Assembly: GCF_003634965.1 (NCBI RefSeq)
Contig: NZ_RBXP01000019.1
Span: forward strand, 1 to 64,000
DNA length: 64,000 nt
Direction: 5' to 3'
Origin: Azonexus fungiphilus
Lineage (GTDB): Bacteria > Pseudomonadota > Gammaproteobacteria > Burkholderiales > Rhodocyclaceae
Part shown: positions 9,943 to 19,600 of the stretch, in pieces
How the letters are laid out: each line of letters starts with the position of its first letter
Position numbering within the stretch: position 1 is the first letter of the stretch
Position numbers and translations under genes: made by a program
The notes under the pieces: generated by a model
What the model was told of the DNA's origin: nothing
The model's database searches: none
Seen by the model: only the letters and a program-made list of their open reading frames with translations

Positions 9943-10227
9943 GTGACATTGTCCTTGAGGAAATTGCAGTCCGCAATTCTGCCTCCCCCTCGCCGCAGGG
10001 GCAAGCGCGGCGATTTTCCGGCGGCCGCCGGGCTTATCCCCAAAAGCTGTGGATAAGTCTGTGGAAGAGCTGTAGTGACAGCCCGCAAACCCGCAAGAAA
10101 CAAGGATTCTTCCTGCCCTGCCAAAAAACGAGGCATTTCGTTAAGACCGTTTAAAATCAATAACTTGAATTTGAAAACAAATGTCAAGAAGCTATCGCAA
10201 CGCGGCCTGGCCGGGTAGAATCCGGCC
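9943..10227. promoter_or_regulatory. Divergent intergenic region between exbB and xseA
   Basis: 285 bases with no supportable gene. It must hold the promoters of the leftward exbB operon and the rightward xseA. A perfect inverted repeat AATTGC-N5-GCAATT lies at 9962-9978, 20 bases upstream of the exbB start. An AT-rich stretch at about 10140-10190 precedes xseA. I could not assign a clear -35/-10 pair. Confidence 0.4.
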
Positions 10228-11580
10228 ATGCACACCGCCCCGCCGCCTGTCAATAACTCCGTCCTCAGCGTCAGCGCCCTCAACCGCCTGGTCCGCGACT
10301 GCCTGGAGAGCGCCTTCCCGCTGAGCTGGGTCGGCGGCGAGATTTCCAACCTGACCTACGCCGCCTCCGGCCACGTCTATTTCTCGCTCAAGGACGCCGG
10401 CGCCCAGGTGCGCTGCGTGATGTGGCGCAGCCGCGCCCAGACGCTCGGCTGGCGGCTGGAGAACGGACAGAAGATCGAGGCCCGGGCGCTGGTTTCGTTC
10501 TACGAGCCGCGCGGCGAATTCCAGCTGAGCGTCGAAGCGATCCGCCGCGCCGGCCAGGGCGACCTCTTCGAGCGTTTCCTGCAACTCAAGGCACAACTTG
10601 AAAACGAGGGACTTTTCGCGGTCGACCGTAAACGTCCGCTGCCCGGCTTTCCACGCCGCCTGGCCATCGTCACCAGCGCGCAGGCCGCCGCCCTGCGCGA
10701 CGTGCTGACGACGCTGCACCGGCGCTCGCCACAGGTCGCGATCAGCCTGTTCCCGACCCCGGTGCAGGGCGAAGGCGCCGGCCTGCGCATCGCCGCGGCA
10801 CTGGCTGCGGCCGGCCGCAGCGACTGCGACGCGATCATCCTCTGCCGCGGCGGCGGCAGCCTCGAGGATCTCTGGGCCTTCAACGAGGAAGCCGTCGCCC
10901 GTGCCATCGCCGCCTGTCCGCTCCCGGTGATCAGCGGCGTCGGCCACGAAACCGATTTCACCATCGCCGATTTCGCCGCCGACCGGCGCGCCCCGACGCC
11001 GACCGCCGCCGCCGAGATGGCAGCGCCCGAACGCCAGCGCCTGCTCGAACGGCTGAGCCAGCTGCAGGCACGCCTGCAGCGCGCCGGCGAGCGCCGCCTC
11101 GGCGACCAGCGCCAGCGACTGGACTGGCTGGCCAGCCGCCTGGTCGACCCGGCCGAACAACTCGCCCGCCGCCACGACCACCTGACTCGCCTGGGCGACC
11201 GCCTGCGCCGCGCGCTCCTTGCCGGCACCGCCCAGCACGCGCTGCGCCTGACCGCACTGGCCCGCCGCGCCGACCTCGCCGCCCCGCGCACCGCGCTCCG
11301 CCACCAGGCCGTCGATCGACTCGCCCGACGCCTGCAGCAGGCCAGCGAATGGCAGGCGAGACAACGGCAGATGAAACTAAATGCGCTCGCCGCCGGTCTC
11401 AAGCAGCTGGATCCGCAAGCCGTGCTCGCGCGCGGCTATGCACTGGTCCGCGGCCCCGACGGACGGGCCTTGCGCAGCAGTCTGACGGTCAACCCCGGTG
11501 CCGGCCTGAAAATCAGCCTGGCGGCAGGAAGCCTCGCCGCCACCGTCACCGAGGTTGTGGCCCCGGCGGAAGCTGACTAG
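10228..11580 (+). CDS. xseA: Exodeoxyribonuclease VII large subunit
   Basis: 450 residues, normal length. Degrades single-stranded DNA with the small subunit XseB (not in this window). An N-terminal OB fold covers about 1-110 ([20 protein letters not shown]). The catalytic domain has [34 protein letters not shown] and [20 protein letters not shown] followed by TPTAAAE. A coiled coil from about 270 to 400 is rich in R, L, A and Q. The C-terminus ends with [15 protein letters not shown] repeats. It appears monocistronic or read together with sodB 36 bases downstream. Confidence 0.95.
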   Translation: MHTAPPPVNNSVLSVSALNRLVRDCLESAFPLSWVGGEISNLTYAASGHVYFSLKDAGAQVRCVMWRSRAQTLGWRLENGQKIEARALVSFYEPRGEFQLSVEAIRRAGQGDLFERFLQLKAQLENEGLFAVDRKRPLPGFPRRLAIVTSAQAAALRDVLTTLHRRSPQVAISLFPTPVQGEGAGLRIAAALAAAGRSDCDAIILCRGGGSLEDLWAFNEEAVARAIAACPLPVISGVGHETDFTIADFAADRRAPTPTAAAEMAAPERQRLLERLSQLQARLQRAGERRLGDQRQRLDWLASRLVDPAEQLARRHDHLTRLGDRLRRALLAGTAQHALRLTALARRADLAAPRTALRHQAVDRLARRLQQASEWQARQRQMKLNALAAGLKQLDPQAVLARGYALVRGPDGRALRSSLTVNPGAGLKISLAAGSLAATVTEVVAPAEAD

Positions 11581-11616
11581 AATTTTTGCCTTACCCCTCA
11601 AACAACGGAGAAAACA

Positions 11617-12204
11617 ATGGAACATCAACTGCCCGCCCTGCCCTACGCCAAGGACGCCCTCGCCCCGCACATGTCGGCCGAGACCTTCGACTACCACTAC
11701 AGCAAGCACCACAATGCCTACGTGGTTAACCTGAACAACCTAATCAAGGGCACCGAATACGAAGCCCTCGACCTCGAAGCCATCGTCAAGAAGGCCCCGG
11801 CCGGCGGCATCTACAACAACGCCGCCCAGGTCTGGAACCACACCTTCTTCTGGAACTGCATGAAGCCGAACGGCGGCGGCGCCCCGAGCGGTGCCCTGGC
11901 GGCTGCCATCGACGCCAAGTGGGGTTCGCTCGACGCTTTCAAGACCGCCTTCCAGACCTCGGCCGTCGGCAACTTCGGTTCCGGCTGGACCTGGCTGGTG
12001 AAGAAGGCCGACGGTTCCCTCGACATCGTCAACATGGGCGCCGCCGGCACCCCGCTGACCACCGGCGACAAGGCCCTGCTCTGCGTCGACGTCTGGGAAC
12101 ACGCCTACTACATCGACTACCGCAACCTGCGTCCGAAGTTCGTCGAGACCTTCCTCAACAATCTGGTCAACTGGTCGTTCGCCGAAGCCAATTTCGCCGG
12201 CTAA
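11617..12204 (+). CDS. sodB: Superoxide dismutase, iron type
   Basis: 195 residues, typical Fe-SOD length. Converts superoxide to oxygen and hydrogen peroxide in the cytoplasm. Metal ligands are visible as H27 (FDYHYSKHHNAYV), H75 (AAQVWNHTFFW), D158 and H162 (CVDVWEHAYYIDYRN). Glutamine 71 in AAQVWNH is the arrangement usual for iron rather than manganese enzymes. No signal peptide. A good ribosome binding site (ACGGAGAAAACA) precedes the ATG. A strong terminator follows 20 bases after the stop. Confidence 0.97.
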   Translation: MEHQLPALPYAKDALAPHMSAETFDYHYSKHHNAYVVNLNNLIKGTEYEALDLEAIVKKAPAGGIYNNAAQVWNHTFFWNCMKPNGGGAPSGALAAAIDAKWGSLDAFKTAFQTSAVGNFGSGWTWLVKKADGSLDIVNMGAAGTPLTTGDKALLCVDVWEHAYYIDYRNLRPKFVETFLNNLVNWSFAEANFAG

Positions 12205-12224
12205 GCCACTACCAGCGCCATCCC

Positions 12225-12252
12225 GGGGGAGACAAGAGCTCCCCCTTTTTTT
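12225..12252 (+). terminator. Rho-independent terminator after sodB
   Basis: A seven-base stem GGGGGAG/CTCCCCC with a short loop is followed by seven T residues, 20 bases downstream of the sodB stop. Confidence 0.9.
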
Positions 12253-12299
12253 GCCCGCCCGCCGGGCGACAAAGCCACCTCTCCCGCCCCACGGCAACG

Positions 12300-15200
12300 A
12301 TGAACGCACCCGCCAGCGCCAGTCCCGAAACGCAACTGAAGATCCAGCTTCTCGGCAAGGTTTCGCTCAGCCTGGACGGCGTCGAGCACGGCAATTTCGC
12401 CTACGACAAGATCCGCGCCCTGCTCGGCTACCTGGCTGCCGCGCCGGGCCAGTGGTTTCGCCGCGACGCGCTGGCCGAACTGCTGTGGCCCAACGCCAGC
12501 GGCGAAGCGGCACGGATCAGCCTGCGCCGCGCCCTCTACGAGCTGCGCCAACTGTTCGAGACAATCGGCATCGATCCGCTCCAGGCCAACCGCAACTCGA
12601 TCGGCTTCTTCCCCGACCGGCGAGTCAGCATCGATCTCGTCGAATTCATCGCCGACGCACCGGGCGACCACGAGACGACGGCCGCGATGCAGGCGCTGGC
12701 CAGACAAGCCGCGCTGTACTGGGGCAATTTCCTCGAAGGCGTGCAGGTCGCCGATTCGGCAGAGTTCGACCACTGGCTGCAGGTCCGCCGCGAAGCGCTG
12801 CTGCAGCGGGCGATCGGCATGCTCGACCGGCTCGTCGCCTGGCATGCCCGCCAGGGCCAGCGCGAGGCCGCGATCCGCCACGTCCGGCGCAAGCTCGAAC
12901 TGACGCCGTGGATCGAGGCCAATTACTGCCAGCTGATGGAACTGCTGGCCGAAGACGGCCACTACGGCCAGATCTGGCAGACCTATCTCGACTGCCAGCG
13001 CTACCTGCAGCGGGAAATGGGCCTGGAACCGGAAAGCCGGACCACCGAACTGGCCCAGCGCCTGTGCCGCGAACAGGCCATTCCCCCGCAGCAACCGGCG
13101 CGCGTGCTCCAGCGCAGTCCGCTGACCGTGCTCGCCTGCCGCATCTCGCCGCCGGATGGCGCCGCCAGCGAGGACTATTTCTCCGAGCTGGCCGCCGCCG
13201 CCGGCAGCGTCCGCGATGTCGTCCAGCGGCACAACGGGCATTTTTCGGCGATCCACGCCAACCTGCTGGTCGGCTACTTCGGCTTTCCGAAGGCCCGCGA
13301 GCAGGCCGCCCGCGAAGCGATCAACGCCGCCCTGGAAACCCGCGCCTGCATTTCCGGCTTCTCCCGCATCGAATGCCGCCAGGCGCTGCATCGCGGGCTG
13401 AGCCTGCTCGACGAGCGCTACGCCTTTCCCGACGTCGATGGCGGCATCAGCCAGCAGGCCATCGCCATGCTCGGCAAGGTCCAGCGCAACGACATCCACG
13501 TCTCGCCCGGGATGTTCGAGCAGATTCGCGAGCACATCGGCGGCCAGCCTGTGGATGATGGCAACATCCGCATCCGCGAACGGCGCGAACGCCCCCTGAC
13601 CCGACGCCGCGCGCTCAGCCACCCGCTGGTCGGCCGCCGCCAGGAAATGCACTTCCTGCTCGAATGCTGGCGCGACGCGGCCAATCTCGGCATCGCCTGC
13701 GTCCAGATCACCGGTGAACCCGGCATCGGCAAATCGCGCCTGCTGCAAGCCCTGGTTCGCCAGCTGCGCAGCCGCGGTGCGCGCGCCAGTACCCTGCACT
13801 GCCTGCCGGAAACCCAGCACGCCACCTACCAGCCGATCGCCGCCGCGCTGGCCAGACTGCTGCGCGACGACGCCAACCTGCCCCAGGCCGAGCGCCAGGC
13901 CCGACTGAAGAAGCGAATCGAGCGCGGCCCGGGTTTTCTTGCCGATCATGCCGAAGTCATCCAGCGCCTGCTCGGTCTGCCCTCCGCCCTCGACGCCATC
14001 AGCGACGGGCAACAGCTGACCGGACGCATCGAAGACGGCATCAGCCGACTGCTCGACGACATGACCGAAGGCGCCCCCTGGCTGCTGGTCGTCGAAGACA
14101 CCCACTGGTGCGACAGCGAAACCCTGGCACTGCTGCGCCGCCTGACCAGCGAACGTTGGCGCCGGCGCCGGCAACCGCTGCTGATCGTCACCACCTCGCG
14201 CCACCCCGAACACATCGGCGACTACGCCCCGCAACTGGCCCTCGCCGCGCTGCCCGGGGAAGAAACCGCCGAACTCGCCCGCAGCCTGGTCAACGACAGC
14301 CTCGACGCAGCCCGCATCGCCGATGTCGTCCGACGCTCGGACGGCGTCCCGCTCTACGTCGAACAGCTGCTCTACGCCTTCGACCAGGGACTGGCCGAGG
14401 AGGGCATTCCCGGCAACCTGCACGACCTCCTCGCGACCCGGATCGACGCCCAGGGACGTCATCGCAAGCTGGCCCAGCAAGCCGCGGTGATCGGCCGGGA
14501 GTTCGAGCCGCAGCTGCTCGCCGCACTCTGGGACGATACCGAGGAAAACCTCCACGCCGGCCTGGCCGCCCTGCGCAACAACGGGCTGATCACCGCCAGC
14601 CAGACCCTGCCGTCATTCCGTCACGCACTGATCCGCGATGCCGCGCTGCAGTCGATTCCCAACGAGGAAAGGCGGCGCATCCGCCTGCGCCTGGCGCGGG
14701 TATTGCGCTCGCAGTTCAGCGAAAGGGTCAATCGCCACCCCGAACTGCTGGCCATCCATTTGGACGACGGCGAAGCCCCGGAAACCGCCGCCACCTGGCT
14801 GGCCGCCGGGCACCGGGCTGCCGGTGCCTCGCTGCAGCAGCAGGCCGCGCATTTCTTCCGCAACGGCCTGGCGGCACTGCGCTTCATCGGCGACACCGGG
14901 CAAGCGCGCGAAACCGAGTTTCACCTCCGCGTCGGCCTGGGCACCGCGCTGCTCGCCACCCAGGGTTACGGCAACGCCGAAAGCCGTGAACTGCTGGCCG
15001 GGGCGCTCGCGCTTTCCGACCGCCTGGGCAGCGACATCGAGGTCATCCGCGTGCTCTGGGGCCTCTGGCTGGGTGGTCGCTCGACCGGCTCGACCGAACA
15101 TCCGCTGGCACTGGCCCGACACCTCGAGCAGGCTGCCCGCGACAGCGACGATCCGGGCGTCCGCCTGCAAGTGGCCTACGCCTACGGCAACAACTATTTC

Positions 15201-16055
15201 TGGCTGGCCCGCTACGACGAAGCCAGGAGCCACCTGGAAACCGCCATCAAGCTCGGACGGATGGACGATGGCGGGCAACGGATCGAACGCTTCGGTGAAA
15301 ACAGCGCCGTACCGGCCCGCGCCTTCCTGTCCTGGATCGAGTGGATCGAAGGACGTCCGGCACTGGCCCTGGCGCAAGCCGACGCCGCCATTGCCGAGGC
15401 CCGCGCCTGCAAGCACGCGCACACGCTGGCCTTCGCCCTGACCTTTGCCGCCGTGCTCGGCAAGCACCTGCGCCGTCCCGAGCTGGCCGGCCAACACCTC
15501 GGCGAACTCGCTGAACTGGCACAAAGCAACGGCCTGCAGCTCTGGCAGGCAACCGCCGCCCTGGTCACCGGCTGGGTCCGTTGCGCCACCGGCGACGACA
15601 GCGGCCTGGCCTTCATCGAACAGGCTGCCGAGGCGGCGCACCGTGCGATGTCCGCCGTCGAGGCGACCTTTCTGGCCTTCTGGCTCGACGCCCTGCACCT
15701 GCTCGGACGCCTTGACGAAGCCGAGCAACTGGCGGCCCGCTGCATGAGCGTCATCGTCCACACCCAGGACAACTACCTGATTCCGGAAATACGCCGCATT
15801 CAGGGCGAAATCCAGCTCGCCCGCGGCAGCGCCGGCCGCCCGACGGCACTCGCGCTATTCGGCGAGGCCCTGGAACAGGCCCGCGAACAGGGTGCGACGA
15901 TACTGGCGCTACGCGCCGCCAGCAGCCTGGTCCGCCACAGCCCTTCGCCGGACAACCGGGCAATCCTGCGCCACTGGCTGTCCCGCTGCGATCAGGAAAT
16001 CGACATTCCCGACCTGGTCGAGGCAAAGGCCCTGCTCGACCCGATGCCCCACTGA
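12300..16055 (+). CDS. SARP/BTAD regulator fused to degenerate cyclase-like domain, AAA ATPase and helical repeats
   Basis: 1,251 residues. Order: OmpR-like winged helix (about 13-100, KIQLLGKVSLSLDGVEHGNF then RRDALAELLWP); bacterial transcriptional activator domain (about 110-255, EANYCQLMELLAEDGHYGQI); a region at about 270-410 that follows the fold pattern of class III nucleotide cyclases (SPLTVLACRI, LLVGYFGFPKAREQAAREAI, DIHVSPGMFEQI) but lacks the metal aspartates; an AAA/STAND ATPase with Walker A GEPGIGKSR near 472 and Walker B LLVVEDTHWCDSE near 595; then TPR-like helical repeats to the end. The ATG is placed after the sodB terminator; the longer open frame reading through sodB is not real. 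No ribosome binding site is obvious. It is probably a cytoplasmic DNA-binding switch; targets are unknown. Confidence 0.85.
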   Translation: MNAPASASPETQLKIQLLGKVSLSLDGVEHGNFAYDKIRALLGYLAAAPGQWFRRDALAELLWPNASGEAARISLRRALYELRQLFETIGIDPLQANRNSIGFFPDRRVSIDLVEFIADAPGDHETTAAMQALARQAALYWGNFLEGVQVADSAEFDHWLQVRREALLQRAIGMLDRLVAWHARQGQREAAIRHVRRKLELTPWIEANYCQLMELLAEDGHYGQIWQTYLDCQRYLQREMGLEPESRTTELAQRLCREQAIPPQQPARVLQRSPLTVLACRISPPDGAASEDYFSELAAAAGSVRDVVQRHNGHFSAIHANLLVGYFGFPKAREQAAREAINAALETRACISGFSRIECRQALHRGLSLLDERYAFPDVDGGISQQAIAMLGKVQRNDIHVSPGMFEQIREHIGGQPVDDGNIRIRERRERPLTRRRALSHPLVGRRQEMHFLLECWRDAANLGIACVQITGEPGIGKSRLLQALVRQLRSRGARASTLHCLPETQHATYQPIAAALARLLRDDANLPQAERQARLKKRIERGPGFLADHAEVIQRLLGLPSALDAISDGQQLTGRIEDGISRLLDDMTEGAPWLLVVEDTHWCDSETLALLRRLTSERWRRRRQPLLIVTTSRHPEHIGDYAPQLALAALPGEETAELARSLVNDSLDAARIADVVRRSDGVPLYVEQLLYAFDQGLAEEGIPGNLHDLLATRIDAQGRHRKLAQQAAVIGREFEPQLLAALWDDTEENLHAGLAALRNNGLITASQTLPSFRHALIRDAALQSIPNEERRRIRLRLARVLRSQFSERVNRHPELLAIHLDDGEAPETAATWLAAGHRAAGASLQQQAAHFFRNGLAALRFIGDTGQARETEFHLRVGLGTALLATQGYGNAESRELLAGALALSDRLGSDIEVIRVLWGLWLGGRSTGSTEHPLALARHLEQAARDSDDPGVRLQVAYAYGNNYFWLARYDEARSHLETAIKLGRMDDGGQRIERFGENSAVPARAFLSWIEWIEGRPALALAQADAAIAEARACKHAHTLAFALTFAAVLGKHLRRPELAGQHLGELAELAQSNGLQLWQATAALVTGWVRCATGDDSGLAFIEQAAEAAHRAMSAVEATFLAFWLDALHLLGRLDEAEQLAARCMSVIVHTQDNYLIPEIRRIQGEIQLARGSAGRPTALALFGEALEQAREQGATILALRAASSLVRHSPSPDNRAILRHWLSRCDQEIDIPDLVEAKALLDPMPH

Positions 16056-16062
16056 CCGCCGC

Positions 16063-16506
16063 TCAGCTGTCGGCAGGCGTATCCGGGCAAGGCTGCACAT
16101 CGTGCTGGGCAAACCAGCGCTCGCCCTCGCAGGCGGCGCCGCCACCGGGGGCACTGTAGTTGATCGTCAATTCCTCGCCGGCCTCGATCCGACGCGCCGC
16201 CAGAAAAACGATGGCGTTGTTCTCGACATCGCCGCGGTAAACCATGTTCGCCGGATTGGCATGGTTGTACAGACTGCCGTAGCCGAGGGCCAGGGCCTGC
16301 AGCGATGCGCCGCCGGTCAGGCCTTGCCAGCTGAAGGCGTAATGGGTGATTTCCACCGGCAGATCGAAATGCTTGCAATCGACCAGCACGACCGGCGATA
16401 CCTCGACCACCTCTCCCGGCTGGAATACCTTCCCGGCAAAGACCCCGCGCCCCCTGGCGGTCCCGGTCAGCGCCACGTGGATCGACGGTGGCAAGACTTT
16501 GTTCAC
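16063..16506 (-). CDS. SET-domain protein, putative lysine methyltransferase
   Basis: 147 residues from a GTG with GGAG eight bases upstream (VNKVLPPSIHVALTGTARGR). A longer version from an ATG at 16563 is possible but adds unrelated residues. SET motifs are in order: RGVFAGKVFQPGEVVEVSPV (N-terminal strand), YGSLYNHANPANM (the NHS-like motif that holds the methyl donor) and EAGEELTINYSAP with the conserved tyrosine. The family transfers methyl groups from S-adenosylmethionine to protein lysines; substrates of free-standing bacterial SET proteins are mostly unknown. It is convergent with the regulator (7-base gap) and downstream of tpsA on the same strand. Confidence 0.8.
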   Translation of the reverse strand: MNKVLPPSIHVALTGTARGRGVFAGKVFQPGEVVEVSPVVLVDCKHFDLPVEITHYAFSWQGLTGGASLQALALGYGSLYNHANPANMVYRGDVENNAIVFLAARRIEAGEELTINYSAPGGGAACEGERWFAQHDVQPCPDTPADS

Positions 16507-16608
16507 GCAAGAACTCCGCAAAAACAAGCAAGCGGGCTGCCTGCAGCAGGCAGCCCCGGACAAGGGCCAGACAAGCTGGCCGCGTCAAGAATAACCGATC
16601 CCCTCGCC

Positions 16609-19600
16609 TCAGGCCGCCCCCGGACGCCCCGCGCCCTTGCCGGCATCCGAACCCTTGCCGCCGTCGATCGGCGGCGGCAGCGGAATCTTCAGGTCGATCG
16701 GCGCGACATCGGCGCCGCCCTTGCCAGCGTCCGAACCCTTGCCGCCGTCGATCGGCGGCGGCAGCGGGATCTTCAGGTCGATCGGCGCGACATCGGCGCC
16801 ACCCTTGCCGGCGTCCGAACCCTTGCCGCCATCGATCGGCGGCGGCAGCGGAATCTTCAGGTCGATCGGTGCGACATCGGCGCCGTCCTTGCCGGCGTCC
16901 GAACCCCTGCCGCCGTCGATCGGCGGCGGTAGCGGAATCTTCAGGTCGATCGGCGCAACATCGGCGCCGCCCTTGCCGGCATCCGAACCCTTGCCGCCGT
17001 CGATCGGCGGCGGTAGCGGGATCTTCAGGTCGATCGGCGCGACATCGGCGCCACCCTTGCCGGCATCCGAACCCTTGCCACCGTCGATCGGCGGCGGCAG
17101 CGGGATCTTCAGGTCGATCGGCGCGACATCGGCGCCACCCTTGCCGGCGTCCGAACCCTTGCCACCGTCGATCGGCGGCGGCAGCGGGATCTTCAGGTCG
17201 ATCGGCGCGACATCGGTGCCGCCCTTGCCGGCATCCGAACCCTTGCCGCCGTCGATCGGCGGCGGCAGCGGAATCTTCAGGTCGATCGGCGCAACATCGG
17301 CACCACCCTTGCCGGCGTCCGAACCCTTGCCACCGTCGATCGGCGGCGGCAGCGGGATCTTCAGGTCGATCGGTGCGACATCGGCGCCACCCTTGCCGGC
17401 ATCCGAACCCCTGCCGCCGTCGATCGGCGCCGGTTGCGGCAGCGGAGCCGGAGCTCCCTTGCCATCATCCGCGCCACCCTTGCCGGCATCCGAACCCTTG
17501 CCACCGTCGATCGGTGCCGGTTGCGGCAGCGGAGCCGGAGCTCCCTTGCCATCATCCGCGCCACCCTTGCCGGCATCCGAACCCTTGCCGCCGTCGATCG
17601 GTGCCGGTTGCGGCAGCGGAGCCGGGGCCCCCTTGCCATCATCCGCACCGCCCTTGCCATCATCCGCACCGCCCTTGCCGGCATCCGAACCCTTGCCACC
17701 GTCGATCGGTGCCGGTTGCGGCAGCGGCGCCGGAGCCCCCTTGCCATCATCCGCACCGCCCTTGCCGGCATCCGAACCCTTGCCACCGTCGATCGGTGCC
17801 GGTTGCGGCAGCGGCGCCGGGGCCCCCTGGCCGTCATCCGTACCGCCCTTGCCGGCATCCGAACCCTTGCCACCGTCGATCGGCGCCGGTTGCGGCAGCG
17901 GAGCCGGGGCCCCCTTGCCGTCATCCGCACCGCCCTTGCCGGCGTCGGAATCACTGTCGCCACCGCCCGGTGCCGGCGGAGTCTGGGGCGCCGGTGCGCC
18001 CTTGCCATCGTCGTCGCCCTTGTTGCCCGGGCCCTTGCCGTCATCGGCCGGCGCCGGCGGAGCGGCCTTGCCGGCGTCGTCGCCGGCCGGCGGTGTCTTG
18101 TCGTCCTTGGGCGGCACCGATTTGTCCTCCGGCGCGGCGCCCTTGCCCTGATCGCCGCTGTCGCCGGCAGCCGGCGTGTTCGGCTTGGTGGTCGTCTTGC
18201 TCAAGGTGACGTCGGCCTGGATGCCGAGCGAAAGCGCCATCGACGAGTCCTTCTGGACGACATCGGTGACCTTGCCGGCGGCGGTGACCGACGTCGATGC
18301 CCCGCTCACCGCCGCGCCTTCGTTGCGCAGATCCTTGCCGGCGCTGACCTGCGAGCGGCCGCCGCTGTTGATCGAGACCGCGTCGTAGCTGGTGCTGCGT
18401 TCGATATCGAGGTTGGCGGCACCGCTCAGGTCGGCCTTGCGCGTCGTGCTCGTTTCCGTGGCGCCGCGCGAGGTCTCCTGGCTGACGCCGACACCGGCGC
18501 TGAGACCGAAGGCGGTCGAGCTGCTGGTGTTCTGCGCCGCCCGCAGCTGCATGTTGCCGCCGGCGTTGAGCGTGGTATCGCCGGCGCTGGCGATCTTGGT
18601 GCCTTCGAGGTCCATGTCGCCGCCGCTGCGCAGCGTGGTGTCGCCGCCGCTGCGAATGTTCACGCCGCTCTTGGTCGAGCTGCTGCTGTCCGACTGGTTG
18701 TAGCCGGCGCTGACCTCGAGCATGCCGCCGGTCTGCGACTTGCCGCCGCTGCCGGCCTTGCCGCCGGTGCTCATGCCGATATTGACCGAGGCGTCGGCGC
18801 CGCGGCTGCTCGCCGTCGTCCGGTCTTCCGCCGCCAGCAGGTTGAGCTTGCCGCCGGCGTCGAGCGTCGTGCTGCCGGCCGACTCGATGCTGGTGCCCTT
18901 GAGCGTGGTGTCGCCGCTGGTCTTGATGCGGACGTTGCCGCCCGACTGGATCGAACCGCCGACTTCCTGGACGCGCGACTTGTCGGCCGTCGCCCCCGAG
19001 GCACTGACGCTGAGGCTGCCGCCGACGACGCTCTGGGCATTGACGTTGACGGTCAACACCGCGCCGGCATCGATTTTCTCGGAACGGCTGCTGGCAGTGT
19101 TCTGCGCTGCCTTGTAGTCGAGCGAAGCGGCCTGGATGGCGACGTCGCCGCCGGCCGCGATGCGCGTTCCCTCGAGCGTCGTCTTGCCCGACGACTCGCT
19201 GCTGAAGCCCTTGCCGACGCGGATCGTCGACGCGATCGCAGTCGAGGTGTCGGCGCTGGTCTTCTCGTACGACGAACTGGCGCTGACGCGGCCGCCGACC
19301 GAGGCATCGTAGCCGGCCCCGGAAGTGACCCCGGCCTGCGCCGAGGCGCCGGCGTACATGCCGACCTTGGCGGTGTTGTCGAGCTTGGTCGAGGATTCGT
19401 AGGTGGTATCGCGGGCCGCCAGCGATTCGATGGTGCCGGCGCGCTGGTTCATCGAACCGCCGACGTCGATCTGCGTGCCGACATCGCGGATGGTGCCGCC
19501 GCCGGCGTCGCGGGTGAGATCGCCGCCGGCCTTGATCGTCGACACCACGGCCGTCGTGCTGCCGCTGACCGACTTCTCGTCGACGTTGTTGACGCGGTAG

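Noticed and set aside
11919..12299. Upstream extension of the large regulator to a start inside sodB
   Set aside because: It would overlap sodB and read through its strong terminator. The residues before the ATG at 12300 have no similarity to SARP proteins.
16063..16608. CDI immunity gene downstream of the TpsA exoprotein
   Set aside because: The only downstream gene is a SET-domain protein, and the TpsA C-terminus is a repeat tail rather than a toxin domain.
16609..17937. Possible CRISPR array suggested by regular repeats
   Set aside because: Repeats are in-frame coding units without unique spacers, inside tpsA.
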